Assembly (NCBI GenBank): GCA_038277395.1
Contig: CM076192.1
Coordinates: 129,358,026 to 129,422,025 of the forward strand
DNA from: Dryocosmus kuriphilus
Lineage: Eukaryota; Arthropoda; Insecta; Hymenoptera; Cynipidae
Length of the DNA stretch: 64,000 nucleotides
Direction: 5' to 3'
Within the stretch, counting starts at the first letter, position 1. The number at the start of each line of letters is the position of its first letter. The notes below the pieces were generated by a model. The model saw nothing but the letters and a program-made list of their open reading frames with translations, ran no database searches and was not told the DNA's origin. Below, in pieces: positions 1-12,192 of this stretch. Both the position numbers and the translations under genes were made by a program.

Positions 1-184
1 TTATGATTATCTTAACCTATTATCGCTTCATTATGTACAAGTTCTTAAATTCTTAAATACTATCTTACTATCTATTATCTAATATCTAACGAGTGCGCGT
101 GACCTTCCAGGGCTTCCGTTTCCTCCTACCATTATCCTTCAAACTCTACCAAGTCACGCAAAACAAATTTTCCTTGTACATATT

Positions 185-3100
185 TCAATTTCGATTTTGG
201 TTTTGCCTTCCCCCATATATCCTCTCTTCCCTTTTATTTTCTAAGCTCTTCGCCCAATTTTCCACTTTTCCACAACCGCTCAGTATCCACCTAACTTTAT
301 CTACCACGCTCTTTCCCGTTTCCAATTCGCCTGTGCACATCACCAACACGTGCTCCAATGATTCCCTTTCATACCTAAGTACCCTCCACATTTTCATTTC
401 TTCACTCATCCAATATTTACACTCATTCATGCCTTCGTCCATTCTGGAACGTATCATCCTAGCCCACCTGCACTCCTTTTCAATATCCCTAAATATTCTG
501 AGACCCCTTACATCTTGAAAACCTTATACCATTTATTATATTTGACTGACTCTATAACCTTTTCCCGCCTCTTCAGATCCTCCTTCTTACTCACTTCTGC
601 TTCAATTTACAGCCACTACCCCCCCCCCCCCCCCCCTGCCACACATTCTCCACTCCCTTCTAATTAGCCATCTCCCTTCCTCCCACTTTTGAATGTCCCG
701 TGTTACCTCTCCTCTCACTATTTATTAATTCCTGGCGGCACACTTGTGCTGTTTTGCTACCCTTACCACTTTTGACTTTCAGTTCGAAATTCCAGACCCC
801 TTTTCTCCGCCTTATCACCAATTTCTCTCTCCCTGCTTCTTCTTTCAAAATATAACCTGGGCAGTTCCAGCTTACTCCCATAATCCATCTCCGAAATCTT
901 TCTTGCATGCTTTTTACGTTCTTGTACTCCTTCAAACCCCATATTTCCAATCCATAGCGCATCACTGACCATACCAGTGAGTCAAGCAGCCATAATCTCA
1001 TCTTCCAGTCCTCTTTGAATCTTCTTTTTTCAATCACCCTGACATGAACCATCACCTTAATCGAACTTTCCATTCTTTCTACCACCTGAAGATCATCCAC
1101 ACCTCCCGTTTCGAACCAAAATCCTAAATAACAAAATCCCTCTACCATTTCCACCATTTCTACATTTATATTCCATCCATACTTTACCTCATTCTTTCTC
1201 TTTCTGAAACAAACTATTTTTGTCTTCGTCACATTAATTGTAAAATCTGTCTCTCTCCCATACTCTTCGAATCCTTTCATTAGCAAGCTCACTCCATTTT
1301 CATTCTCTGCTAGAAGCACCACATCGTCCGCGTAAGCTAGTGAGTATATTCTTGTATTTCCTAGAACTGTATCTCTTTTACCATTCTTTTCCATTTTCTC
1401 TATCAGGTGTGCTAACATTATGCTAAATAACAGTGGACTTAGCGGGCACCCTTGCCTGGGAACCCTCCCTGTCCAAAACTCCTCCCCTTTCTGTTCCCCG
1501 ATCATCACCCTTGTCACCGTCTCCGTAAAGACTTCTTTTATCCTCTCATTCAACTCTTCGTCGACCTCCCTTTCTTTCATTGCCTTCCACAAAACTTTCC
1601 TATTCACCGTGTCGAAAGCTGCCTTAAAATCTACGAAGAGTGCAACTAACTTTCCTTTCTACTGTCCAAGATTCCCGTTGGCTACATAATGCAGAACGAA
1701 TATGTTACCCACTGTTCCCATGCCTTTTCTGAATCCTATCTGATTGTTGAAATACTTCCTTTCTCTTCTACCTGTTCTTCTAATATTTTCCTAAGCACCT
1801 CCGCGTAAATTTTGTACGTTACTGGCATGAGAGTGATTCCTCTATAATCTTACACTTGTCTACCCCTACCTTTCTTTAATAACGGTAACACAATACCTGT
1901 TCTCCACTCCTTGGGCCTGTCTTAACCTCTCCATACTTTACTACATTCATCCCAGGTTTCTTCTCTAATCCTTCTCCCTCCAAGTTTCAACGCTTCATTC
2001 TCCATCCCATTCAGTTCAGTCGCCTTGTTTCTTTTTAACTTATCAGTTGCTCGATTCACCTCCTCCCTGGTCTTCTCATTCCCCCCTTCCATTCCTCCCT
2101 CCTTGCTCTTTCAGCCTTCCCCCTTCACTTTACTATCCGCGCGTCCTAGCAATTTCTTGAATTTGACCGCCCATTCATTCATATTTATCTCTTCATTGAT
2201 TCCTTTACATCCACCCCTCTCTCTATTGACCACCTCCCATTCTCTTCCTTCCTATATTGCTTTCTATACCTCCCCCATGTACCTCACCTCCCACTTTCCT
2301 TTTATTATATTCCCTTCCGTCGATCTCTCCTCTTCCCCAACACCTTAACGATAAATTCATACACTCTTTACTCCCCATACATTCCACGTCCCACCATCCT
2401 CTTTTCTCCATAATTTCCTCCTCAGTCGGCCTAATTACTTCCACTATCTTCTCTACCCTTTCCTTTATCTTACACAACACCGCACCCACGCGTTCCCCGT
2501 CTTCAATCATAGTATTCTCTTCTTCCACTCTTTCCGTATATTCTCTTACTTTATCAACTCCCCGCTTGCCCATCTTTCCTTTCTTCTTTTTCACTCCTTC
2601 CTTCTTCCTTCCCTCTCTTCTACCATTCACATATTTTAACGTTGAAATTACCGGGAAGTTTTGTGAACCTATTTTCTTCCCTACTTCCATTCTTTCCAAC
2701 AGCCTCCTTACCCTTTCCTCAGCCAGAATCTAGTCTCTTACTGTTTCTCCTTTTCCGGCAAATGTAATCTCTTCTTCCTCATCCCCCTCCGAGTTCCCAT
2801 TACAAATGAACCATCCAGTTTCTCCAAGAATTTTCAACACAATCCTACCCACTTGTTACACCTGTTTATGTTTCGATTTTCTCCTGAATGTCTCACTCAC
2901 TTTATCCAATATTTCCCTCCCTGTTCCTTGTCCAAGCATTCAGATCGCCTCCTATCAAAACCAATTCATAACACTTTTTCACCGCCCATTTCCTAATCGC
3001 AATCCAACCTTCTTCTTCTCCATTTCTCCTGTATGTGCAAACTATCTTCACCTTTCTTCTTCCCACCTTCAACATTCTCTTCATTACTCCATCTGTTTCC

Positions 3101-3370
3101 TCAAATCCCATTTCTATTCTCTCTTTACCTACCAATTCATTCCTTAATCCTGACACCATTCCCCATATCTTTTTCCCCTTTACCTTCTCTTTCTTTGCCT
3201 CTTGTCTCTTCCATATATATCCATTGTGTGACATCCTCTTCAGCCTCCTCCAATCTTTCTTATCTACCCAGGTTTCACTCAACATCACTGCATCCCATTT
3301 CTTCGCTTCTCCCAGAACCCTTCATCTCTATTCATTAGCCCTGACACATTCCAAAACGCTTCTCTCATTT
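185..3370 (-). pseudogene. LINE A ORF2 remnant (endonuclease + reverse transcriptase)
   Basis: The reverse transcriptase piece at 660-1607 (315 codons) carries the palm motif RQGCPLSPLLFSI and the catalytic AYADD box (in YSLAYADDVVLLA), followed by thumb-like sequence. The endonuclease piece at 2902-3288 carries the ETWV and GGDLNAWT motifs of the exonuclease-endonuclease-phosphatase fold used by APE-type LINEs. Residues 185-457 hold the C-terminal part. The region between (about 1610-2900) is coding-like but shifted in frame several times. A run of 17 C residues at 621-637 lies just downstream of the reverse transcriptase segment. The protein would nick target DNA and copy the element's RNA. 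Here it cannot be made. Confidence 0.82.
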
Positions 3371-3647
3371 CTCTTTCCCTTCTTGTCCCGTATTTCTTCT
3401 GTACGCCTTCTCCCTATTTTTGTGAAAACCCCACCGCTCCGCCTTCTCCTCCTACTTTGTTTCACCCTCTACTGTTTCCATTATATCCTCCATTCTACCA
3501 CTAGCATTTGTTTCTTCCCTTGTCGCCATGTACTCCCCCCCCTCCTGTACAACTCACACAATTTTTCTTCCTCTTCAGTCCATATCCACACATTACCGTT
3601 TACTCACTCGCTCTCTGTTTCATCATACACTTTCTTTTTCATTCGCT

Positions 3648-4704
3648 TCACGTCATATCCTTCTCAATCCTTTCTTCCCTCCCCTTTAAAGACTTCTTCT
3701 TTCTCATAATATCACCCTTTTCTTCCTCACTTCTCACTTTCACTATATATACACGCGATTTACCTTTATTCTTCTTTCCCACTCCATTTAACACTTCCAC
3801 ATGCACCTTTGTCCCAATTTCCCCAAATAGCCTTTCCACTTATTCTCTTCCTGATTCAGTATCCACTTTCAATCCTCTAATCACTTTATTTCTACTAAGC
3901 TTCGTCTTCTCTTCTATTTCCATTTTCCTTTCTAATTCTCTCAATCCTGATTTCATTCTCACGTTTCCTAGGATAAAATTCTCATTAAACTCTTTTATTT
4001 TCTCTCCTTCTCTTACCCCTTCATCCACTTTCTTTCTGTCCTCCGACTTACACTCTAGATTTCTCACACTTACTTGCAACTTTTCCATATCAGGTTTTCT
4101 CTCTTTCTCACTCATTCTTTGCTTTTTCCCGATATCATCCAAATGTTTCCAGACCTAATCCTTTTTTTTCCACCACACTAGATCCCATTCTTCTAAGTTT
4201 TCTCTAACTTTACTCATTTCCTCCCAGACAACATCCCCTCTCTTTTGCATGGCATTCAGACTGTGCTTCGTTTCCTCTCTAAACCCTTTAATGAGATTTT
4301 CCCGATTCTCTAGATCGCCTTTCCCTTTTGCCTTATTCCTCTTCGGTGGAGAATTTTTCTTAAGCTCTTCCCACAATTTCTCTTCCCCCTGTTTCTTCGC
4401 CCCTTCTTCCCTTGATCTTTTGCTATCTTCTGTATTGTCCCCCTCATCGCTTTTATCAGTTAATCCTCCCCCTGTATCCTCTTGATAAAAAGTTGTCTCG
4501 ATTCTAAGCGGCTAGGTTTCGATCCACTATGCGGTTCCCGATTTGACGGTCTACCTCGACTTCTTCTGTCAAATAGTCCCCCTTCCTTCCCACCCCTCTC
4601 CAAGTTTCCAGGCGTAGTAAACTGCATCTCTCTATCATCAGAATTATCCCCGGCATAATCCTTACTCCTCCCTGTTTCGCCGTCCACAGAGAGCTCATCA
4701 GCAC
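3648..4704 (-). pseudogene. LINE A ORF1 remnant (coiled-coil RNA-binding type)
   Basis: Four minus-strand fragments (4504-4704, 4155-4376, 3840-4142, 3648-3839) line up with the 355-codon ORF1 of copy C. They are rich in Lys, Glu and Arg with heptad-like spacing, which suggests a coiled coil, and the last fragment matches the part of ORF1 that reads KLGSEEDKYEV in copy C. The likely role in an intact element is an RNA-binding chaperone of the LINE particle. Stops and frameshifts separate the pieces. Assignment rests on similarity to copies B and C within this window. Confidence 0.7.
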
Positions 4705-5040
4705 CGAGGTTATCTACCTGCTGCTACCCTCTACTGGCCACCATTGGCCTCCTAATTGTAAAAATTCAGGTCTAACTTACCGATCTGCTGTCCCCTATCT
4801 TCCCTCTAACTTTTCCGACCTCGGTAATTAACCTCTAAACTCTCAGTTTCGACTTTCGTTTCAATTCTTTTAACTTTACAAAAAAACTCCCTCACACTAC
4901 CGAACAACCCTTTCACTAAACGCGCCTTCCTTATCGCCTTTCACCTCAATCACGCCTCCACACCCGCAGTCAAAAACAAAAAAGGTAGCACAGAATAAAT
5001 ACGCAAGCATTACATTCAGGTACCGGAAACGGAAGCCGCA

Positions 5041-5540
5041 TAGCTTTTTTAGTTAAATAAATTCAACATACAAGGTATTTATTGTATCAAAGATTCAATA
5101 TCGTATAATGTTTTCAGTTCAAACTTAAATTCGACCCCCATTTATCGTTTTTATCACGAACTGTAATACTGACTTTGGTAGAAAGTTCCACGATGTAACT
5201 TTGAAAATCGATGACAGTCTTCTGAACTCCATAAGCCACGGTATAGTCTTTAAATGTGTTGACTTGGATAGTTGATGTGTCAAATAATTTATTCTCGGTC
5301 ACGGAAACGATATTTTAATGCGCCCGCGATAAAGTATAACCATTTAAAAATGATGTTGATATACGCGCAATGTCTTTTGAAATCTGGTTTCTTGATTTTA
5401 AGCTTGATTATACTTATGCTTTGCTATTTTTCGGACTGCTGTTGACGACGTAGGAGACAACATTTTTTATTCTATCATAAGATATACTGTTTCGAAACAG
5501 CAAATAAACTTTAACCGCGCTAAATTTTATTAGCAAACAA
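5041..5540. repeat. Dispersed repeat flanking LINE A
   Basis: The stretch from about 5050 to 5170 (AGTTAAATAAATTCAACATAC onward) is closely similar to the sequence interrupted by LINE C at 39540-39577 and 44648-44770. The part near 5395-5530 resembles sequence at 52140-52280 and 36780-36860. It is therefore one member of a multi-copy family that recurs at 22.86, 36.68, 44.65 and 52.1 kb. No coding capacity was recognised. Confidence 0.6.
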
Positions 5541-5644
5541 AAGTTAGGTTTGGCTTATCTTTTATGTTTAAATGCATTGATTTTAATGATATATTTAAAC
5601 CTCGATATCTCGGAAGCTAAGATCGATGGGATGGAAAGAAAAAA

Positions 5645-6845
5645 TCTGCCCGCTTCGCGGGCACATTCTCATCGTGCGCTTCGCGCGAAGTAAGAGCGCG
5701 CCTATGACGCGCGCCTGTTCGCGCTCGATAGATTATTCACCTCGCGCTACGCGCTCCATTTTTATGGATCGTATAAGCCTTTAAATTAAAAATTACACAA
5801 GAAACTATTTTAATTAAAGCTCTATTGCCCTTAAGGAATACATTCTCATCATGACACTCGCGCTTCGCGCTCGATAATTACATTTTTTAAAACATATTGT
5901 ATATTGGTAAAGCTTTTTGTGATTTTCCAAATTTCCACAATACAGGATTTCAATTCTTAAAAGTAAAACGATAAGTGTTATAAATAAATTTTGTAGCTCT
6001 TTCCAAGGTGAATAATTCTGCCTGTTAATATTTTCTCATATCTTGCATAGTTTTGCTAAAAAGTGGTTTTCTTTATATTTCACAACATATTTCACGAATA
6101 ACTCAAAAACTACGCGTCTGTTCAAAAAAATGAAAGAGAGCAAATTTGTCGATCATTTTGGGGCAAATAACTTTGCTCATTATTATTTTTCCGTATCTTG
6201 CATAGTTTGGTGGAAATTTTGAAATTCTTGATTTTTAATAACATTTTATCGAATAAAGCAAAAACCGTGCATTTTATCAAAAAATAGTTCGAACAAATTT
6301 TGTAGATGTTTTAAACCTGAACCACTTTATTTTCTGCCATTTTTTTGTATATTGAATATTTTGGCAGGAAACCAGAGTTCATTAATTTTAATAGCGTTTT
6401 CTTGATTAAAACAAAAAGAATTTTTTAAGGTGAACAATTTTACTTTCTTACATTTTTTTTGTGTCTCTCATAGCTTAGCCGGAAAATGAATTTTTTGATT
6501 TTGCTAAGACCGTTTTTGATGGATAAAACCATAATCGTCGGTCAAAACCGCTGGTTAACGAACTCGCCCTTTCGTTTTACCCCCTTAAAGAAGTGTACCA
6601 AAGCGTAATCCAGTCCGATTAGTCTTTCGAAGGTTATCGTGGGAACAGGCTCCAACGACAACGACGACAACGACGACAACGACGACAACGACGACGACGA
6701 CGAGGACGACAAACAGACAGACACCGTCGTAAAAATCGTTTTTTTTTTCGGATTCCGGAGGTCTCAAAACGTGGAGATTTCATGAAATCCGCGAAAGTCA
6801 AATTTTACATAAATCTAATACCTTCTCTGATGAGAATGTAAAAAG
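5645..6845 (+). repeat. 1.2-kb dispersed element with GC-rich units, copy 1
   Basis: The element begins with clustered GC-rich units (GCGCTTCGCGC, CTCGCGCTACGCGCTC) within otherwise AT-rich DNA. It continues through a series of related segments ending in TATCTTGCATAGTTT-like text and closes near the GTC/GAC microsatellite. Near its outer ends are ACATTCTCATC (about 5662) and its inverse GATGAGAATGT (about 6830), which could be short terminal inverted repeats. The reverse complement of the whole unit is present at 26952-28150, and a 310-bp GC-unit part at 49090-49400. It appears non-coding; a nonautonomous DNA element is the best guess. Confidence 0.65.
6648..6715. repeat. (GAC)n-rich trinucleotide microsatellite
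   Basis: A run of AACGACGAC-type trinucleotides. The equivalent position of the inverted copy has a shorter, diverged GTC run (27061-27100). It creates spurious Ser or Val homopolymer reading frames on the minus strand. Confidence 0.85.
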
Positions 6846-6929
6846 TTATACCCTCAACAAAAGAAAAAAGAATTCTCGTCCTAATTTTTCAACTAATTTC
6901 AACTAATTTCTAACTAAGAAAAGACTAAT

Positions 6930-9064
6930 TTTGGTGGGAGTAGTAGAAACTTCAACTAAAATATAAAAATAAAATAAAGTAGAGTAAACTAAATTAAATT
7001 AAAGTAAATTAAATTAAGTTAAAGTAAAATAAAGTAGAATAAAATAAATTAGCAGAATAAATTAAGACAAATGAAATTAAAATAAAATTAAGTAAAATAA
7101 AACCAATTTGAATAAAAAATAGATAAACATTCGAGGAAAAAATGTTTCAATATAATAGTCTAACTTTTAACTGAAAAAAAGGAATTTGTAACAAAATAGT
7201 TCTGTTTTCAATTTCAAAAGATGAGTAAATTCTCAAACAGAAGTATTATTATTTGTCCACCAAAAATGTTTCAATTATTATCAATGGAAGAAAAGGAATT
7301 TAAGAAAAAGTTGAATTTCTAACTTTCCACAATAATGTAACAGTTCAAATTTCAACAAAAATATATGAATATAACTTTTTGAATGTTACATTATCAACAA
7401 AAAAAGTGAAATTATTAAAAAATAGTTATATTTTTTACAAAAAAAAAGAATTTTTATCTTATAATTTCAACTAATTTCGACTAATTTTTAACTAAGACAA
7501 GATCAATTTTGAACCGAATTGTAGATTCTTCAACTAAAAAAAAGATGAGTTCTCAAACAAGAGCGTTAGAATTGACTTGAGACAAAAAAATATTTTCAAC
7601 CAAAAATAATTGAATTATGAACCGAAAAAAAGAAATTTTCCATAAACCGATTTAACTTACACACAAGCAAGATAAATTTTCAACAAAAACAATTAACTTT
7701 CAACCAAAAAATTTAAATTGTCCATAAAAAAAGTAGATACTTCATCTCAACCTGCAAAGTATTTTTATTTATACTCAATAATTTACATGTAGAATATTTA
7801 TTTAGGTGAATTATGAAAAATTTATAAGCAAGTATTTCGAAAAAAAAAGGTTTACATTATTGTGAATTAAAGATTCGGTGAAGGTTACCAATTTAAGAAA
7901 ATATTTTTTCATTTTTGATGAAGATAACGTTAGATCAACAAAGCTACGTTTTTCTCGAATCTCTGTTTAAGTTGTGAACAAGCGGTGTATTTTAAATCGA
8001 AAAGAATAATTTGAAACTAAAGATACCTGAGTGGTTTAATTTTAACTGAAATAGACGGACTTTTAACCAAGAAATAATTATTTTCGACGAAAAATGTAAC
8101 AATTGGAATTTCAATTGAAAAAGATGAATTTTTGAAAGGAGAAATTTAATAGCTGGATCATTAACAAAAAATTGTAAAAAACTAGGCCCAAAAAAATTGG
8201 TTATATTTTGAACAAGAAAGTTTAATTTGGAACCAAAAAAATTAACTTTTCTCTCAAATATTTAAGTTTTTCATCCAATATGTATATTTTCAAGCAAGTA
8301 AATGAATAATTATAATTAACTTACTTCTATTTTCTTTCCTTAATTTTCTTTCTTTTTTTCTTTTGCCTTTCTGGAAAATATAAATATCTTTTTCATCAAG
8401 TTCACATTTTTGTTAACAATTTAACTTTTTTTATTAAAAATTTGGCTGTTTTGTTTGAAATTTCAACTGTCACATTTCTTGTGGAACAGTTAGAGATTCA
8501 TCTTTTTCAGTTAAAAATTAAACAACTAAATGGAAAATTAATGCCCGTTTGGTTTGAAATTCAACTATTTTTGATTTAAAATGAATCTTTTTTGTTAAAA
8601 ATTTTATTCTCCTATTCTTGGTTGAATTTTTTTATTTATGCAGTATTTTCCATCAAATATAAAAAAGCTCCAAGACAGTATATATAAGAGAATATATTTC
8701 TTTAAATTTTTTTTAATTAAAAATTTATCAGTAATATCTGTAAATTGTCCTACAAAATGTATTCGAATATATTAAAAAAAGCCCAAAAATGTTGAACTCA
8801 GAACAAAATTACGAAATAATTTTCGGGAAACGAAAATTTTTGTTTTAGTTTAAAGGAATCTAAAAAATAGATTCTTTTCCCCATACGCTTTAATGAAAAA
8901 TATTACATTACTTACAAGGATTGGGAATATTATGGAATTTTAGAAAAAAGTAACATATTCAACCAATTACAGGCATTGCAACGTTTCTGTGTTTATGAAA
9001 CACCCTAATGAAGGAAAAAAAATTAAAATAAAAATAAATTCAATTACAATAAATTCAAATAAAA
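6930..9064. repeat. AT-rich dispersed repeat of degenerate GTTGAATTTTCAACCAAAAA units, copy 1
   Basis: About 2 kb made of degenerate, partly self-complementary words such as TGAATTTTCAACCAAAAA and AATTTCAACTAATTT. It is collinear with 20389-22260 in the same orientation. For example, the ends around 8881-9000 and 22021-22150 share TGAAAAATATTACATT and CATATTCAACCAATTACA. It ends in AAATAAAA-type simple sequence, where LINE D is inserted. No ORF above about 60 codons is credible here. Confidence 0.7.
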
Positions 9065-9491
9065 TAAAGTAGGAGGTTGCATGCAGGCAAAGTAGTGAAC
9101 GGACGTTTGAGTGAAAGGTGCATGTTTGGACAGTGATACTTGTCGTGAAAGTGTGTGGAGGAAGGGAAAAGTGGTAGGGTTCAGGAGTGGAGGTGAAAAG
9201 GTAAAGGTAGAACAAATAATTCGAAGCAGGGGAAGGGAATTAAAGGTTAAAAAGAGGACCAAAAAAGGCATGTCATTTTGGAGGTTATGTTAGCTGCACG
9301 TAAATGTATTATTCGTACTAGGGAATTAGGTGCGCGGAACTAGATTTGTATGGTTATACCGTTCCTAGGTAGTGTAGGTCTGAGCTGGTAAGAGCGAGAC
9401 CTATCTGGCCGGAGGGGATAATAATCAGGCGGGTGTATGAGCAAGGCGGTCAAACAGGGCTTGGGGGAAGGGAAGGAGTCGAAAGGGGAAT

Positions 9492-10529
9492 TTGTGGTCC
9501 CGACTGGCAAACCGTTGGTGGTACGTAAGGACAGGGGAAGCAGTGTGTCAAGGCAGCGGGCGCGCTGGGAAGTCGGACGCAGGTCCAATAAGAAATAGAA
9601 CTCGGAGTCTGGGGGACCAGGCGTCGCTAGTAGACGCGTGGGGGAGCTTCAGAGAACAGAAAGGAGAAAGGGAGGAACAGGCAGGAAGTGAGGTTGATCA
9701 GAAACAAGCTAAAAGAAATAATACGCAGAGTTCGCCTAACTTGAGGGAGCTTGTAGGGGGAAGTAGTGATAAGGCAGGAAAAGAAACGATAACAGAAGCA
9801 ATGGACAAAGAAACGACGGAGACGAAGCTGGATTTGATCCTAAGAAGGCTACAGGAGGGAAAAGAGGAACGGAGAAGCATTAAGGAGGACTTAGCTAGAA
9901 TGGAAACAAAATGGGATCGCGAGTTAGGTGCAGTAAAAAAGAGATTAGAAGTCGTAGAGAAGGGTATGGTGGAAGCCACTAAGGGATAAACGGATCTGAG
10001 AAAGAAGATTGAGGTAATGGAAAAGAAAATCGAGTCGTCACAAGTAGGGAGTTTAGAGGAAATTTTAAAGAAAGAAAGTGGGGTGGAAAGGGAATTTGAA
10101 AAAAGGGAAAGATGGGACAGAAGAAACAACATCATAATGGTTGGCATAACGACACAAGAAGGAAATGAGAGAAAAACGTAAGAGGAATTCTTAGAAAAGG
10201 ATTTTGGGACAGGAGGGAAAATAAAGAAAGTGAGAAGACAGGGTACAAATGGTAAAGCGGTTTTAGTCGTAGAGATGGACTCTTGGGAAGCGAAACAAGA
10301 ATTCATAAAAATTAAGAGTAGGCTAGGTCCAAGGAAAGTTTGCTTGGATCATGACCTAACATACAAAGAAAGAGAGATTCAAAGGAAAATAAGAGAGATA
10401 GCCAAAGGAGAAAGGAATAAAGGTAGGACAGTTAGGATAGGGTATCAAAAGGTCTGTATACAAGGTAAGTGGCATAGGTGGAATGAGAACAAAGAAGGAC
10501 TAGAGAAGGCGGATAGGCGTTTTTTATAG
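9492..10529 (+). pseudogene. LINE D ORF1 remnant
   Basis: Two main open pieces, 9492-9989 (165 codons) and 10230-10529 (99 codons), joined by the same style of sequence with stops near 9987 and 10178. The middle (for example KLDLILRRLQEGKEE and WDRELGAVKKRLEVVEKG) is a long charged coiled coil. The following RRNNIIMVGI segment resembles the start of an L1-type ORF1 RNA-recognition domain. It would be the RNA-binding protein of the element. It is inactivated here. Confidence 0.7.
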
Positions 10530-10535
10530 AAAGAA

Positions 10536-12192
10536 ATGCGGGTGGAGAGGGGAAAGGATAAGGTCAAGGATAAAAGAAAGAAAAAGAGAAGAAAGAACAG
10601 GAAGGGGGGACAAGAAAGTGAAAAAGAGGTTAAGGTTCTCTTTTGGAATGTAGCAGGAATAATGAAAAAGGATAAAGAGTTTTGGAAATATGTCGAAACA
10701 TGTGATATAGTAGGGTTGACGGAAACATGGGTAGAAGAAAAGGATTGGGAAAAGGCAAGAAGTATATTGCCGGACAGTTTTAGGTGGGAAATGCAAGAAG
10801 CGACAAGAAAAAAGGACAAGGGCAGGGCTAGTGGAGGCATAATAATGGGAGTCAAAGACAACTTAGAGGAGAAGGAGGTTATAAGAGATACTGTGGAGGG
10901 CTTACAGGAGAAAAGGGTAAAAATAAAAGGAAGGTGGCATAGAATAGTGACAATTTATAACGGAATAAAAATGAAAAGAAAAGAAATAGAAAATTACATA
11001 AGAGAAGATGAAGCGGAGATTATAATAATAGGGGGAGACTGTAATGCAAGAAATAGGGGAGAAAGGGAGTGTTTACGTAGATGGAAAGCATAACGAGAGA
11101 AAGACAAAATACTATACTCTTAATAAGGAGGGAAAGGAACTATTAGGCTTAATGGAAGAAAGGTTTTGGTATATATTGAATGGAAATAAGAAGGGAGATG
11201 AGAAAGGGGAATTTACGTGCATAAGAGTCAATGCATCTACTGTAATAGATTACGTTATAGTCAATACAGAAGGATGGGAGAATATTAAAAGAATGAAGAT
11301 AAAGTGTAGAGTGGAAGCTGATCATCAACCGTTAGCTGTGTGTCTAAAAAGTAGAATAAATAAAGAAAAGAGAACATCGGGGGGAGAAGTAGTAGAGGAA
11401 GAAGTGTGGACGGAAGAAACAAGGAACGAATACAGGGAAAGGACAAGAAAATTAGAATATGAGAAGGTAGAGTTATTAGAGGTATGGGAAGAATTAAAGA
11501 AAAAGGTGAAAAGGCTACGAAAGTAAAAAGGACAAAAATTAGGAGGGGAAAGGATAAAAACTGGACAAATCCATGGTGGGACAGTGAATGTAGGGAAAAG
11601 AAAAAGGAAGTTGAAAAAGCGTATAAGAACGGGAAAAAGGAAACGGAAGCAAATTCGAATTATGTAAAGATTAGGAAAGAGTATACAGATCTATGTAAGA
11701 GAAAGGAGGAAAAGAAGCAAAAAGAAATAGAGGAAGAAATTAGTAGGATTAAAACGGAGGGCGAGGCGTGGAAATTTATAAATAAAATAAGAAAGAAATA
11801 AGAGGGAATAAGTGACAAGATAAACATGGAAGAGTGGAGGAGACAATTCAAAGAAATGTCTATAGATTAAGATGAAAAGAAGACAGATCACTCGCAGTGA
11901 ATGATAAGAGAGAAAAACGATGAGGAGCTAGGGGATGAAGAGATAGAGGTGCAATTGAATAGGCTAAAGAAAGGGAAGGCAGGAGGAAGTGATGGGCTAG
12001 GTAATGGGGTATGGTTTTAGAGCAGTGGAGAAACGAAAGGGAAATTGACAGAGGTGGTGAAAAGGGTTTGGAGAGAGGAGGGATTTACGGATGAGTGGAA
12101 GGAAGGTTTGATAATACCGATATACAAGAAAGGAGATAAAGAGATGGTTGATATTTATAGGGGGATAACACTCCTGAATACGGCGTACAAGG
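10536..12192 (+). pseudogene. LINE D ORF2, 5' part (endonuclease, start of reverse transcriptase)
   Basis: The piece at 10536-11093 has the endonuclease start VLFWNVAGI, the GLTETWV motif and IIIGGDCNARN. The chain then continues in another frame (11044-11526, with VIDYVIV and EADHQPLAV matching the endonuclease C-terminal motifs) and again in a third frame (11484-11801). The reverse transcriptase fingers region follows, ending at YRGITLLNTAYKV, where the mariner is inserted. There are at least three frame changes, so it is not functional. Confidence 0.78.

Larger units (their letters stand above)
1..5040 (-). mobile_element. LINE (non-LTR retrotransposon) copy A, degenerate
   Basis: A minus-strand non-LTR retrotransposon. 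Fragments appear in the order ORF1 coiled-coil protein (near 4700-3650), apurinic-type endonuclease (near 3290-2900), reverse transcriptase (near 2050-660) and a C-terminal segment (near 457-185). The 5' end lies near 5035, at the short GGAAACGGAAGC motif also found at the 5' ends of copies B and C. The 3' end is at or beyond the window start. Frameshifts and stops break every ORF, so this copy is dead. Protein similarity to copies B and C is clear throughout, so the three are one family. The clade (jockey, R1, L1-like or I-like) cannot be fixed by eye. Confidence 0.88.

Noticed and set aside
2025..4485. Many plus-strand ORFs rich in Ser, Leu, Phe and Pro across the LINE copies (also 15600-19700 and 39785-44230)
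   Set aside because: They are complements of the Lys/Glu/Arg-rich minus-strand LINE proteins. Their composition follows from purine-rich coding strands, and they have no motifs.
6542..6767. Ser- or Val-homopolymer ORFs
   Set aside because: Translation of the GAC/GTC microsatellite.
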